Shown piece by piece: positions 18,318 to 27,578 of a stretch of 64,000 nt of DNA (position 1 is the stretch's first letter; the number at the start of each line of letters is the position of its first letter). Origin of the DNA: JACMLD01 sp039916305 (GTDB lineage Bacteria; Bacteroidota; Bacteroidia; Chitinophagales; Chitinophagaceae). Made by a program: the position numbers and the translations under genes. A model generated the notes under the pieces. The model worked only from the letters and a program-made list of their open reading frames with translations, made no database searches and had not been told where the DNA came from. The stretch covers positions 62,001 through 126,000 of the forward strand of contig JBDSLR010000010.1 in assembly GCA_039916305.1 (NCBI GenBank), in the 5' to 3' direction.

Positions 18318-19026
18318 AAAAGTAATTATTGTTGGCGCCAGTTCAGGTATAGGTAAAGAGCTGGCTATTTTGTATGCAAGGGCGGGTTGCAGGCTGGGCA
18401 TTACCGGCAGACGGGCGGCCCTGCTGGATGAAATAAAAAGCAATTTTCCCGCGCAGGTTGAAACAGCGGTTTTTGATGTAATGGGCCAGGAGAATATTCT
18501 ACAGCTGGAGAAGCTGATACAGCAACTCGGCGGACTTGATTTGTTTATTTACAATGCCGGTTACGGAGATATCAGCAAGTCACTTGACTGGAAAATAGAT
18601 AAGCAAACCGTGCTAACCAATGTAAATGGCTTTACAGAAATGGCTTGTTATGCCTGGCATTATTTTGCAAAGCAGGGCCACGGACAAATAGCTGCCACTT
18701 CATCCATTGCCGCTATTACAGGTAATCATTTTGCACCCGCCTACAGCGCCAGCAAGGCTTTCATGAGCAATTATATGGAAGGGCTTTATATAAAAGCCCG
18801 CAAAAATAAGTTACCTATAACCGTTACAGATATTCAACCTGGCTTTGTAAAAACACCCCTTGCCAAAGGCCCCGGCCGGTTCTGGGAAGCCACTGCCGGA
18901 AAGGCAGCCCTTCAAATGATGCAGGCCATCGAAGCAAAAAAATTCAGGGTGTATATAACCAAACGCTGGTGGCTGATTGCACAATTATTAAAAATATTAC
19001 CGGGCTGGCTGTTCAGAAGAATCTGA
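18298..19026 (+). CDS. Short-chain dehydrogenase/reductase (SDR)
   Basis: The 242-residue classical SDR has the NAD(P)-binding GASSGIGKE near residue 14, the NAG strand (FIYNAGYGD) near 88 and the catalytic YSASK near 151, with Ser in the preceding TSSIAAITG. It oxidises or reduces an unknown alcohol/ketone. I place the start at the ATG at 18298, two codons inside a possible TTG start; either way it overlaps the end of the TSUP gene by about 20 bases. A C-terminal amphipathic stretch (RWWLIAQLLKILPGWLFRR) may touch the membrane. Confidence 0.9.
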   Translation: MTSSLNKKVIIVGASSGIGKELAILYARAGCRLGITGRRAALLDEIKSNFPAQVETAVFDVMGQENILQLEKLIQQLGGLDLFIYNAGYGDISKSLDWKIDKQTVLTNVNGFTEMACYAWHYFAKQGHGQIAATSSIAAITGNHFAPAYSASKAFMSNYMEGLYIKARKNKLPITVTDIQPGFVKTPLAKGPGRFWEATAGKAALQMMQAIEAKKFRVYITKRWWLIAQLLKILPGWLFRRI

Positions 19027-19234
19027 AAATGTAAATCTTTACGATTCTGCACTTTTCTACAACGAAGCAAAGGGACGATGAACTGAGAACTCACTCCCGG
19101 CAGGTTTCACGCAAAGAAGTAAAGAGGAAAAATATTCATAAAAATTTATAACGGACGCTATAACCTTATTTTAGGTGCATTTTTGCCGTTGCAGATATCT
19201 GTAAACGTCGCTAAAAGCGAAGCGAACGGAACTT

Positions 19235-19301
19235 GAACTACAGACTAAGAACTTTCTTCTTCCCTGACAACGAAGCAAACTGACTACGAACTACAGACTA
19301 A
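19235..19301. repeat. Degenerate GACTA-type direct repeats
   Basis: The 14-mer GAACTACAGACTAA occurs at 19235-19248 and 19288-19301, among other units such as GACTACGAA and AACGAAGCAAA. The 292-base gap between the SDR stop and the convergent PorP stop is otherwise without recognisable genes. Confidence 0.6.
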
Positions 19302-19318
19302 TAACTATGAACTCCTTT

Positions 19319-20341
19319 CTACCAGACATTCCGCGGGCACCAGTCGCCATATTTATTGCCAATTAAAAAGCCGAGTACTATTTCATGTGTGCCTTTTGTA
19401 ATGGTATTTAACTGTGATGTAGTATAATCGTAGGAATAGCTTACATTAAAAGTATTGGAAACGTTAATGCCTGCCAGGCCATTAAAACCATCCTTCAGCC
19501 GGTAGCCAACGCCCGCCCATAACAGGTCGCGGTATTGAAACTTTGTGTTGATGTCAAACTGCGCCGGTGTAGGCTGCACATATTTAAGCATGATACTTGG
19601 TATCATTGAAATATCATCATTGATTAAAAACCGGTAACCGGCCGTTGCAAATAAATGCGGCACCAGTTTGCCCTGGTTTTGCTGCAGCTTATTGTCAGAA
19701 AAATATATTTTTTGCGGAATTATTTGCTGGGCCGATAAGCCAATAAAGTAATCGGCTGAATACACCCAGATGCCTGCGCCAAAATCCGGTTTCAGGCTAT
19801 TGATTTCCCCGGAATTGTATACCGCCGGATCAATGGGGTTGGCGCTGCCAAAGTCAAGCTTGCTGCGGTTCAGTGAAATATTTCTCACGCCTGCTTCAAA
19901 CCCTGCGGCTATACTTGTCCGGGCGCTGATGCCGATATGGTAAGCATAGCTGACATACCCGGCAAACCGGTTAAGTGGCCCGGTGCGGTCATTAATGATT
20001 TTTAACCCGATGCCGTGGTGGGGTTTGGCCGCTTCATAATCCTGCCAGTAATTATGTCCACGCGGGTTTTCGCCAGGCATATCAAAAGACGTAGCCGTGG
20101 TACGGTCGTCTTTTTTACCAAGCGGTTTGTGCAGTGTTAAGTACGTTGTTACCGGCGCATCCTGGAGGCCTGCCCACTGGTGGCGGTGACTGATTTTTAT
20201 ATCTGTGTAATTCTCTATACCGGTAATGGCCGGGTTAAGGATATAATTGTTGATAAGGTACTGGGTGTACTGGGGTTGCTGCTGTGCCCCGGCTTCCGTA
20301 ACTAGTATTCCTGCGCACAAAATCATCAATAGCTGTCTCAT
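19319..20341 (-). CDS. PorP/SprF family type IX secretion outer-membrane protein
   Basis: This 340-residue protein has a short signal peptide (cleavage near GAQQQ at residue 20) followed by the family opening PQYTQYLINNYILNPAITGI, the defining PorP/SprF segment. The remainder alternates in the manner of an outer-membrane beta-barrel. PorP/SprF proteins assist export or surface anchoring of partner type IX substrates with gliding-type C-terminal domains. The partner is clearly the gene 20 bases upstream in the same direction, a 1166-residue protein with such a domain. Confidence 0.92.
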   Translation of the reverse strand: MRQLLMILCAGILVTEAGAQQQPQYTQYLINNYILNPAITGIENYTDIKISHRHQWAGLQDAPVTTYLTLHKPLGKKDDRTTATSFDMPGENPRGHNYWQDYEAAKPHHGIGLKIINDRTGPLNRFAGYVSYAYHIGISARTSIAAGFEAGVRNISLNRSKLDFGSANPIDPAVYNSGEINSLKPDFGAGIWVYSADYFIGLSAQQIIPQKIYFSDNKLQQNQGKLVPHLFATAGYRFLINDDISMIPSIMLKYVQPTPAQFDINTKFQYRDLLWAGVGYRLKDGFNGLAGINVSNTFNVSYSYDYTTSQLNTITKGTHEIVLGFLIGNKYGDWCPRNVW

Positions 20342-20360
20342 CAGTGAAGAGTTTTCTTTT

Positions 20361-23300
20361 TTATCTGATTATGGTTACAGACCCATTTACTTGGCTGCGC
20401 CCATTTTTAGGATTGACCACCCAGTAGTAAGTACCTACCGGTAATGGCTGACCGTTTACCCTGCCATCCCATGCTTTTGTGTAACCGGTGGAGTGATAGA
20501 CCACCTGTCCATACCTGTTATATACATCAACCGCTGCCTGCGGGTATGAGTCAAGATAAAGTATTACCCAGGTATCGTTAATGCCATCCCCATTGGGCGA
20601 AAAAGCATTCGGCACTTTTATTTGTTTTAATATTTTCACCTGTACCACATCGGATGCTTTGCAACCTTCAGCTGAGCTTACCAACAGGGTATACACCAAA
20701 TCCTGCGTAGCAGTTACTTTGGGCGTGGCAATGCCGGCGTTATCAAGAAATGTGGCTGGCGTCCACACATAAGTAAGGTTATTACCGGCAGCCTTTCCAT
20801 CAAGCGTTAAAAAACCACCTTCCAGCAAATATTTATCTGGCCCTGCCGTCATGACCGGTGTTGGATTAACCAGAATGACACCAGCGGTATCTGCTATACA
20901 GCCATTGGCACCGGTGACAGTATACCTCAGTGAATCAATACCTGCGCCAGCCTGTGCCGGGTTAAAAATACCTGCAGCTGAAATCCCCTTTCCGGAATAC
21001 ACACCGGCAGTAGCAAAAACAGAGAGGTCCTTTGCAGCCGTAACCTGGAAAGGTGCTACTTCTTCACAAACAGCCGCCATGGCATCAAATTTTAATTGCG
21101 GGCTGGCACCTATTACAAGGTTACTGATCACCTGGCTGATGCAATTGATACCTGAATAAACAATATACCTTACCTGGTAAGTCTTACTGGCAGGCGTGCC
21201 AAAGTTTGTATACTTGTATGAATATGTCTTACCCTTTGCCGGAAAACTATCCACAGTTTTGGCCAGCGGATTTCCGGTATAATCCCAGTAAATTTCTGTG
21301 CGTATAATTTTTCCAAAATCAACGGTAGAAGCATCCGTAATACTGATGGCTTTATTGCTGCAAAGCGCACCGGTGTTGTTAACCGAGAAAACTGCCACGG
21401 GCACTGCGCCATTTACCGTAAACTTTTTAGTAGTATCCTTTGCACAACCATCTTTACTGGTTACAGTAAGTTTTACGTCATAGATGCCAGACACTGTGAA
21501 CCTGCCCTTGCCGTTTTTCTGGTTGTCGGTAAGACCGTTACCAAAATCCCATACATAAGTAAATGCGGCCTGGCTGTTATCGGCAATCGAACTGCTGTCA
21601 TAAAACTGTGCCACCGGATCGCTCAAACAAATATCCGGTGAAGAAAAATTAACCACCGGCAGATAATTTACATTGACCGGGATGGTTTTTACAATGCTTT
21701 TACAGCCGCTGTTGATTTCTACCTGCAAGGTTATATTGTAGACGCCTGTTTTGGTATAGGTATGCTGTACCGCGCTATTATCCGTTTTTGTAAGTGCGGC
21801 GCTATTGTCGCCAAAATTCCAATACCATTTTACGATGTTTGCCCCGCCGGTTGCTGTTGAATTATCATTAAAGGTCACCGTTTTATTAAGACATGCCGCA
21901 GCCTGCAATGCAAAGGATGCAGTGGGCGGTTGAAACACATTTACGGTTTGCGATACGGTATCTGACAAACAGCCGATATCCGTAATAGCGGCAAACTTTA
22001 CGGCATAGCTGCCATTGACCGTATAAGTATGCGCCGGGTTACTGGAATCTGCGGTACTGCCATCAGCAAAATCCCAAAGGTATTTGATCACCGGTCTTCC
22101 ACCACTATTGACCGTATTGGTAAACAACACGGGATCGGTAATACAGCCATTGTTTGTATAGGTGAAAGAAACCTGCGGCCGGTCAAAAATCTGGAGATCG
22201 TAATTAATTTCCTGTTCGCCGCCGCAGCCATCTACCCCAGGGTTGGTAGCTAGCACTTTTACCGGGTAAGTGCCGGTAGTGGAGATGGTAAAGAACTTAG
22301 TGAGCGGATAACGGTACAAAGTTTTGCCGTTTACAATCCAGGTAGAATCATAGGCCGGTGATGTAATGGTTGTATCTGCAAACAAGCCGTTAAACTGCCA
22401 GCGTATCTGCAGGGGCTGGTACGGGAAGGTCATGGCAAATTTCAAAGGCGAGTTTTTACAGCCAGCCGGAAAATTTACAATAGCATATTTATTATTAATA
22501 GAAATAAACTGGTAGAGATCTTTCAGGTTGGTACCAGCGCTATAGCCATAAGACTCCGCGCTACCAAATCCATAAGCGATGGCGTTAAAACCAGCATCGC
22601 AGGTAATATTATGCGTGCCCCTTGCTACCGCCACCTGGGTATAAGCATAAGCGGGATTTTGCGGAACAGGCGTAAAACTGCCAATGGCGGATCCGTCTAT
22701 TTTGAAAGAACTGATGGCTTCCGGCACATTGGGCACGACGGCATTAATATAGTGCTCTGTAATATTGGTACCACTGGAGGGCTGCATGGAATTGAGCGTA
22801 ACGGAGGCTATGGTTTGTTCTGTTGGGTTCAGGTAAATCATTTCGGGATCTCCATTGCCCTTATTGCCACTACAGCCGCCGCTTGAAAAATATTGTGCTA
22901 CCAGTATGGGCTTATCTGATTTAACAGCGTTGGCCTGGTTATTACTGAATTCATAATACTTGCCATTAATAAACCCATTTATCAGCGATCCATTTAACGT
23001 AACCACGGCAGCCGGGTCTGATGTAAAAATGCGGTAAAAATTGGTCTGTCCGCTCCGGTCTGACGCATTAATACTGGGAACCGTGATATAATTTTTACCC
23101 CAGGTACTTACCGGGTACATTTGCTGGTAAAGATTATCTGAGGTGCCGGCTGTATTACCACAACCGATGGATATTTTCCCGCTGCCGCAAAACACAGCAA
23201 TTTTTTTACAGCCCCCTGCAGCTGAACTAACGGATTTTATCTGGGAGCCCGTAAGATCCGATAAGGATAATACCTGGTAGATCTGCCCCTGTGTTAGATT

Positions 23301-23861
23301 AAAGGTATAGGTGATCCCGGCCAGCAAGCCAGCTTTCGTATTCTGTGACGGTGTAATTTCAATGGAAGTGGTACCGGTATCTGTAGCAATGGCGAAGAAA
23401 TAGGAATAAGAATCTGTTTCGTTGGAAACCTGGGTATAATTAAGTGAGTAATATTCCCTGCCCAGTGTAGTAGTGGGGAGACAGACTGTAGCCCCTGAAA
23501 TTGCACTTACGTAAATAAAACTGTACACCACCACCGGCTTGTCGGCCGATACGTGAATCCCAAGGTTGTACATGCCTTCATTCAATAATTCTGCGGATCT
23601 GGGTATAGTAATAGTAGTGATCTGGTTGGCGGTAACTGAAAAAGGCTGGGAAAATCCAACACCCGGAATCTCTACCGCTCCTGTTGTACTCAGGTCTGAA
23701 GTGATATATAGCTGCATTTGCTCGGGTCCCTGGGCTGCCTTAAACATTCTAACGTGGTTGCCGTAACCAATCCAGAAATCTTTTCCCTTATTGCTGAAAT
23801 CCTGGGCATGGGCCAATATGGATATTCCCAGAAGCAGTATCGAAAGCAGGCAATTCCTCAT
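20361..23861 (-). CDS. Large secreted PKD protein with type B T9SS sorting domain
   Basis: The 1166-residue protein has a signal peptide (residues 1-19, ending LAHAQ) and an N-terminal region of about 450 residues without a clear family. It then carries several PKD modules, recognisable by WDFADGST, WNFGDNSA and WDFGNGL between residues 590 and 800. The last 85 residues are the gliding-motility C-terminal domain: PNAFSPNGDGINDTW, VYNRYGQVVYHS and a final GTYYWVV. It is expected to cross the outer membrane through the type IX system and act as a surface adhesin or matrix protein, helped by the PorP/SprF protein encoded just downstream. Confidence 0.9.
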   Translation of the reverse strand: MRNCLLSILLLGISILAHAQDFSNKGKDFWIGYGNHVRMFKAAQGPEQMQLYITSDLSTTGAVEIPGVGFSQPFSVTANQITTITIPRSAELLNEGMYNLGIHVSADKPVVVYSFIYVSAISGATVCLPTTTLGREYYSLNYTQVSNETDSYSYFFAIATDTGTTSIEITPSQNTKAGLLAGITYTFNLTQGQIYQVLSLSDLTGSQIKSVSSAAGGCKKIAVFCGSGKISIGCGNTAGTSDNLYQQMYPVSTWGKNYITVPSINASDRSGQTNFYRIFTSDPAAVVTLNGSLINGFINGKYYEFSNNQANAVKSDKPILVAQYFSSGGCSGNKGNGDPEMIYLNPTEQTIASVTLNSMQPSSGTNITEHYINAVVPNVPEAISSFKIDGSAIGSFTPVPQNPAYAYTQVAVARGTHNITCDAGFNAIAYGFGSAESYGYSAGTNLKDLYQFISINNKYAIVNFPAGCKNSPLKFAMTFPYQPLQIRWQFNGLFADTTITSPAYDSTWIVNGKTLYRYPLTKFFTISTTGTYPVKVLATNPGVDGCGGEQEINYDLQIFDRPQVSFTYTNNGCITDPVLFTNTVNSGGRPVIKYLWDFADGSTADSSNPAHTYTVNGSYAVKFAAITDIGCLSDTVSQTVNVFQPPTASFALQAAACLNKTVTFNDNSTATGGANIVKWYWNFGDNSAALTKTDNSAVQHTYTKTGVYNITLQVEINSGCKSIVKTIPVNVNYLPVVNFSSPDICLSDPVAQFYDSSSIADNSQAAFTYVWDFGNGLTDNQKNGKGRFTVSGIYDVKLTVTSKDGCAKDTTKKFTVNGAVPVAVFSVNNTGALCSNKAISITDASTVDFGKIIRTEIYWDYTGNPLAKTVDSFPAKGKTYSYKYTNFGTPASKTYQVRYIVYSGINCISQVISNLVIGASPQLKFDAMAAVCEEVAPFQVTAAKDLSVFATAGVYSGKGISAAGIFNPAQAGAGIDSLRYTVTGANGCIADTAGVILVNPTPVMTAGPDKYLLEGGFLTLDGKAAGNNLTYVWTPATFLDNAGIATPKVTATQDLVYTLLVSSAEGCKASDVVQVKILKQIKVPNAFSPNGDGINDTWVILYLDSYPQAAVDVYNRYGQVVYHSTGYTKAWDGRVNGQPLPVGTYYWVVNPKNGRSQVNGSVTIIR

Positions 23862-24820
23862 TTAGTCGGCTTGGTTATAAAAGCAATTTAATTGAATAAG
23901 TGGTTATAAACTGGTTAATGCACGGGTATTTTTCAGGCCGATCTTGCCATGATCGTTTTTCACATAAAAACAGGAACTGCTGGACAGTTGGGCAATACAA
24001 TAATGCAGGAATGCTGTCCCGTTAACCCTGACGAAAAAACACTAAGTGCACTAGTAATCAACTAAAACAAAATAAGGAGGAATTGGAGTATGTGTACGAT
24101 GGGTGTATAAAACGAGGCGTAACAAAGATGTCAAAATAAAACTGCTTTTGCAAGTCCATTTTCCAAACAGCTGGATCTAGACGCATCATAAAACTTGTGT
24201 GGGTTATCCAGAATTCTTGAAAATTGCTCTTTATCTAAATCGGTCATTTAGTCAGTTCTTTCTTTTCTGCCTGCAATTAGTAACATTCCGGTACAAATAA
24301 CTCGGACCGCCAATTTTTAAGAGCGTTAGCTGATTAATGCCTGCCGCTTACCATCTTTTCATGCCATTATTAAAAAAGCCTTAACGGCATTTTTCCAAAT
24401 TCAACCGCCGGGGGTGTACTCAAACAAAATTTTACCAGTTGTTATATTACAAAATATAAACAATAGTATATTTTATATAATAAAAAATAATATTAAATTC
24501 ATAAATTAATACAAATCAATCTATTATCACATATTATTATAATATTGACCCAGTATTTTCATAAGGTTGCAAATTTGATCCATTGATTGTCAGCAATAAG
24601 GTTAAAATGGTGCTTTATTAATTCGTTTGAAATTTTCATATAATTAATAAATATGGTTTTATATGAAAAAGTTATTACTATTAAAAATAGCCAAAAAATA
24701 TTAGTACCCGTAGTTCCAATCGTGCGAAAAAACTACAAAATTTAGCACACGAAAATCGAAAAAAATTGCCGGGTTTTATGGCGTTTGATTTTTCTCCCCG
24801 ATTTTTGATTAATTAGCACT
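23862..24820. other. Long AT-rich intergenic region
   Basis: This 959-base gap separates the divergent adhesin and lipoprotein genes. The part from about 24420 to 24760 is strikingly AT-rich compared with its surroundings, with long runs of A/T only. No coding frame of convincing length is seen; the only short frames are a 6-codon one at 24090 and a 13-codon one at 24663. A single near-match to a DnaA box lies at 24204. It probably contains divergent promoters, but I cannot place them confidently. Confidence 0.5.
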
Positions 24821-25285
24821 ATGAATAAAACTTGTCTGAGCCTGCTGACAGTTATCAGCGTTGCTGCATTGTTTATGATTGGGTGCAGTCGCCCGGTAGC
24901 CCCGGAATACAGGAGTATAGAGAATCTACGGGTAAATGCAATTGGGCTGGGTGAGTCTGCCATATCGGCAGATCTTAAATATTACAATCCAAATAATTTT
25001 GCCCTGAAATTGAAATACGGCGAAACATCCGTTTACCTGAATAACCGGTTTTTGGGCAAGACTATTCTTGATTCGCTTACCCTAATCCCCGCCAGGGATA
25101 GTTTTTTAATACCTGTTTCCATGAAGGTGGATATGAAGCAGGTGTACTCAAATGCGCTCGATATTTTGCTAAAAAAAGAAGTGGATATAAAGCTTGACGG
25201 CTTCGCCAAATTGGGCAAAGGGGGCATCTTTTTTAACCTGCCGATTAAGTATGAGGGGAAACAAAAGGTCGACATTCATCTGTAA
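24821..25285 (+). CDS. LEA type 2 family lipoprotein
   Basis: The 154-residue protein has a lipoprotein signal ending MIGC, with the lipidated cysteine at residue 22. The mature domain has the LEA-2/WHy-like pattern: a strand LRVNAIGLGESAISADLKYYNPN with the NPN turn, then YLNNRFLGK and a central VPVSMKVDM-like strand. LEA-2 lipoproteins are beta-sandwich proteins linked in general to stress protection; no specific role is known here. It stands alone and ends before a bidirectional terminator. Confidence 0.8.
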   Translation: MNKTCLSLLTVISVAALFMIGCSRPVAPEYRSIENLRVNAIGLGESAISADLKYYNPNNFALKLKYGETSVYLNNRFLGKTILDSLTLIPARDSFLIPVSMKVDMKQVYSNALDILLKKEVDIKLDGFAKLGKGGIFFNLPIKYEGKQKVDIHL

Positions 25286-25426
25286 CAGCCCATTGCCGTC
25301 TCTTCAGTTTTGCACTGTTAAAACACCCGCTGTCTTAAGAATAAGTACACAAAGGGGGAATTTTACATCGTTAGAAGTTGAGCCGTTCGCCGCCTATGTC
25401 TGCGGGCAACTATGTTTGACAGGCAT

Positions 25427-25457
25427 AAAAAAAGACGCTTTTCAGCATCTTTTTTTT
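25427..25457. terminator. Bidirectional intrinsic terminator
   Basis: An imperfect hairpin (AAAAAAGACGC/GCATCTTTTTT with one mismatch, loop TTTTCA) with A- and T-runs lies between the convergent LEA lipoprotein and the HMA-domain gene, serving both strands. Confidence 0.75.
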
Positions 25458-25471
25458 ATCAGGTTCTACTC

Positions 25472-25837
25472 TTAATTCTTTTTCATCGGCCCGCCCCCGT
25501 CTGCTGGTTTTTTACAGCAAAGCGGCAGTTTCTTATAAGCTTCTTCACTGGCCGTTACATCATCTGCATCATATCCTGCATTGGCGATAGCGGCTTTTAT
25601 ATTTTCTACGTTGGTGCGGTCTGTCCAGTAGGTAACTTTAGTGGTCTTGTTCTTATAGTTAACCACTGTTTTAGCGATGCCCTCTTCGCGGGCTAGTGTA
25701 TTTTCTATCTTGTGCTTGCAGGTTTCACACTGCACAGTAGGCGTTTTTATGGTCACTGTAAGGGCTGCTTTGGTCTGTGCGCTTGCCAGCGAAACCATCC
25801 CGGTTACAAATGCCAGTACAAATAATGCTTTTTTCAT
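25472..25837 (-). CDS. Exported heavy-metal-associated (HMA) domain protein
   Basis: The 121-residue protein has a signal peptide (residues 1-20, ending LASAQ) and one HMA ferredoxin-like domain with the metal-binding CETC in the first loop (residues 36-39). A second cysteine pair (LCCKK) sits near the C-terminus. Such secreted domains bind Cu(I) or similar soft metals in the periplasm. I chose the ATG at 25837 because the signal peptide starts there; a longer frame would intrude into pyrE without adding homology. It lies 26 bases downstream of pyrE on the same strand, and a possible -7 element (TATTTTTG at 25855-25862) could drive it separately. Confidence 0.82.
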   Translation of the reverse strand: MKKALFVLAFVTGMVSLASAQTKAALTVTIKTPTVQCETCKHKIENTLAREEGIAKTVVNYKNKTTKVTYWTDRTNVENIKAAIANAGYDADDVTASEEAYKKLPLCCKKPADGGGPMKKN

Positions 25838-25863
25838 GGTATTAAATATTTGTCCAAAAATAA

Positions 25864-26496
25864 TCAAAGTCCTTTCCAATTGGAAGGATCCTGTTGCCAA
25901 TTTAACAAAATGCTTTGCTGGTCGGCACTAATGCTGCCCTTTTCCACAGCCATTTTTATGAGCGTTTCGTAATTAGTAAGTGTTTTGAATGGTACGCCTG
26001 CTGCTGCAAACGCGTCTACGGCCACTGAAAAGCCGTATGTGAAGATACCTACCATCCCTATCACCTCCAGACCGGCATTTTTTAGCACCTCTACCACCTG
26101 CAGGCTGCTTTTGCCAGTGGAAATCAGGTCTTCTATTACCAAAACCTTCTGTCCTTTTTCATAAAATCCTTCTATCTGGTTACCCAGTCCGTGCTCTTTG
26201 GGTTTGGGGCGAACGTAGATATAGGGCAATTTGAGCTGGTCTGCGCTAAGGGCGCCCCAGGCAATACCAGCTGTAGCCACACCCGCCAACAACTCCGTTT
26301 CCGGAAAATCGGTAAAAATGATATTGCTCATTTCAGACTTAATAAACTCCCTCACATATGGAAAGGAAAGTACCTTGCGGTTATCACAATAGATGGGACT
26401 TTTCCAGCCACTGGCCCAGGTAAAGGGTTCAGACGGATTTAATTTAATAGCATTAATTTGTAGCAATTTCTCTGCTACGGCTGTTTCATTGGTCAT
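25864..26496 (-). CDS. pyrE: Orotate phosphoribosyltransferase PyrE
   Basis: This 210-residue enzyme joins orotate to phosphoribosyl pyrophosphate, giving orotidine 5'-phosphate in pyrimidine synthesis. It shows the PRPP-binding loop VLVIEDLISTGKSS near residue 118, the upstream PYIYVRPKPKEHGLGNQIEG lysine loop, and IYCDNRKVLSFP near 36. pyrB, for an earlier step of the same pathway, is at 28586. Confidence 0.96.
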   Translation of the reverse strand: MTNETAVAEKLLQINAIKLNPSEPFTWASGWKSPIYCDNRKVLSFPYVREFIKSEMSNIIFTDFPETELLAGVATAGIAWGALSADQLKLPYIYVRPKPKEHGLGNQIEGFYEKGQKVLVIEDLISTGKSSLQVVEVLKNAGLEVIGMVGIFTYGFSVAVDAFAAAGVPFKTLTNYETLIKMAVEKGSISADQQSILLNWQQDPSNWKGL

Positions 26497-26627
26497 GCCG
26501 CGAAGGTAGAAAAAAGTAGTGAAGTGAATACCCGTACCGGTTATTGTTTCACGGTCCGGACTACCAGAGGTTGTAAGGTGGCGTGGGTATAATCCGCGAA
26601 GAATCCCTGATTAAAAAAATATTAAAC

Positions 26628-27245
26628 ATGCACATCAAGATCTATTTCAATGATAAGCCCCTCTTTCTCTGCGACTCGGTTGATGCGGAAATAGAACCGT
26701 TTAAACACCATGACGACGCTATTTTTATTGATGAGTTCTCCATACATAGTGTGAAAACAATCATTCATGAAATGGAACTGCAGAAAATACATGCCGGGGT
26801 ATTCCTGCACAGCAACCTGGAAGAACTGAAAAAAGCATTCTGGAAAAAGTTTACCATTGTACAGGCCGCTGGTGGCCTCGTAACTAATAAAAATCATGAA
26901 ATGCTGATGATATTCAGGCGTGGCAAATGGGATCTCCCAAAGGGTAAACTGGATGAAGGCGAAACGCTGGAACAATGCGCTGTGAGGGAAGTGGAAGAAG
27001 AAACTGGTTTAAAAGATATAACGCTTCAGCAGCACCTGCTTACTACTTACCATACTTACCATGAAAGCGGTAAATTTATCCTGAAAGAAAGTTATTGGTA
27101 TAACATGAAAATCAAAAAAGAGCAGGTACTGGTTCCCCAGGAAGCAGAACAGATAGCGGAAGTCAGGTGGGTAAAAAAGGAGCAATTACCCGAACTTATG
27201 AAAAATACGTTTGCTTCTGTGAAAGATGTACTGGCTGGAATATAG
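26628..27245 (+). CDS. NUDIX hydrolase
   Basis: The 205-residue protein (start at the ATG 26628; an in-frame GTG at 26583 would add 15 unconserved residues) has a perfect NUDIX box at about residues 109-131: GKLDEGETLEQCAVREVEEETGL split over the metal-binding helix. A separate N-terminal alpha/beta segment of about 80 residues precedes it and matches no family I recognise. The WDLPKGK sequence before the box is common in Ap4A- and nucleoside-polyphosphate-cleaving members. It is divergent from pyrE with 130 bases between starts. Confidence 0.85.
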   Translation: MHIKIYFNDKPLFLCDSVDAEIEPFKHHDDAIFIDEFSIHSVKTIIHEMELQKIHAGVFLHSNLEELKKAFWKKFTIVQAAGGLVTNKNHEMLMIFRRGKWDLPKGKLDEGETLEQCAVREVEEETGLKDITLQQHLLTTYHTYHESGKFILKESYWYNMKIKKEQVLVPQEAEQIAEVRWVKKEQLPELMKNTFASVKDVLAGI

Positions 27246-27578
27246 CACTTAGTATTGAGTATATAGTAATGTGGTACTTAGTTTTGCGTATAAAGTATTG
27301 AGACGATAGAAAAGAGACTGCAGCCAAAGCTTTGGTACTTTTTTTATGGAAAGAAATCATCCAAAAAAAAGCCAGTTGAAATCACCTCATCCGGCCTTCG
27401 GCCGCCTTCTCCAACAATGGAGCAGGGAAATGGAAATGTCTCTTAACAGCCCGATTTCGACATTGTTCGTTAATTAAGCTTCTGTGCTACTGTGACTTCA
27501 GGTGCACCAATCCTACCTTTGAAGGACGATTATATAGGGTAGCTATGGTCTACATACTGAATACCAAAAATCTACATA
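27246..27578. other. Intergenic region with degenerate TACT/TAGT repeats
   Basis: The 333-base gap lies between convergent genes. Both ends are dense in short degenerate units: around 27246-27305 (TTAGTATTGAGTATATAGT and variants) and 27546-27590 (CTACATACTGAATACC, then CTACATACTAAATAC). The middle shows a short palindromic CCGGCCTTCGGCCG (near 27410) and no gene. Confidence 0.5.

Noticed and set aside
24074..24110. Six-codon ORF behind an AAGGAGG sequence
   Set aside because: Shine-Dalgarno sequences are rarely used in this phylum and six codons are too few to support.
24204..24212. Near-match to a DnaA box in the long AT-rich gap
   Set aside because: A single imperfect box without others nearby, and no dnaA or related gene, does not support a replication origin.
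24663..24704. Thirteen-codon ORF starting MKKLLLLKIAKK
   Set aside because: It looks like a signal-peptide start but stops at once; in AT-rich DNA such runs arise by chance.
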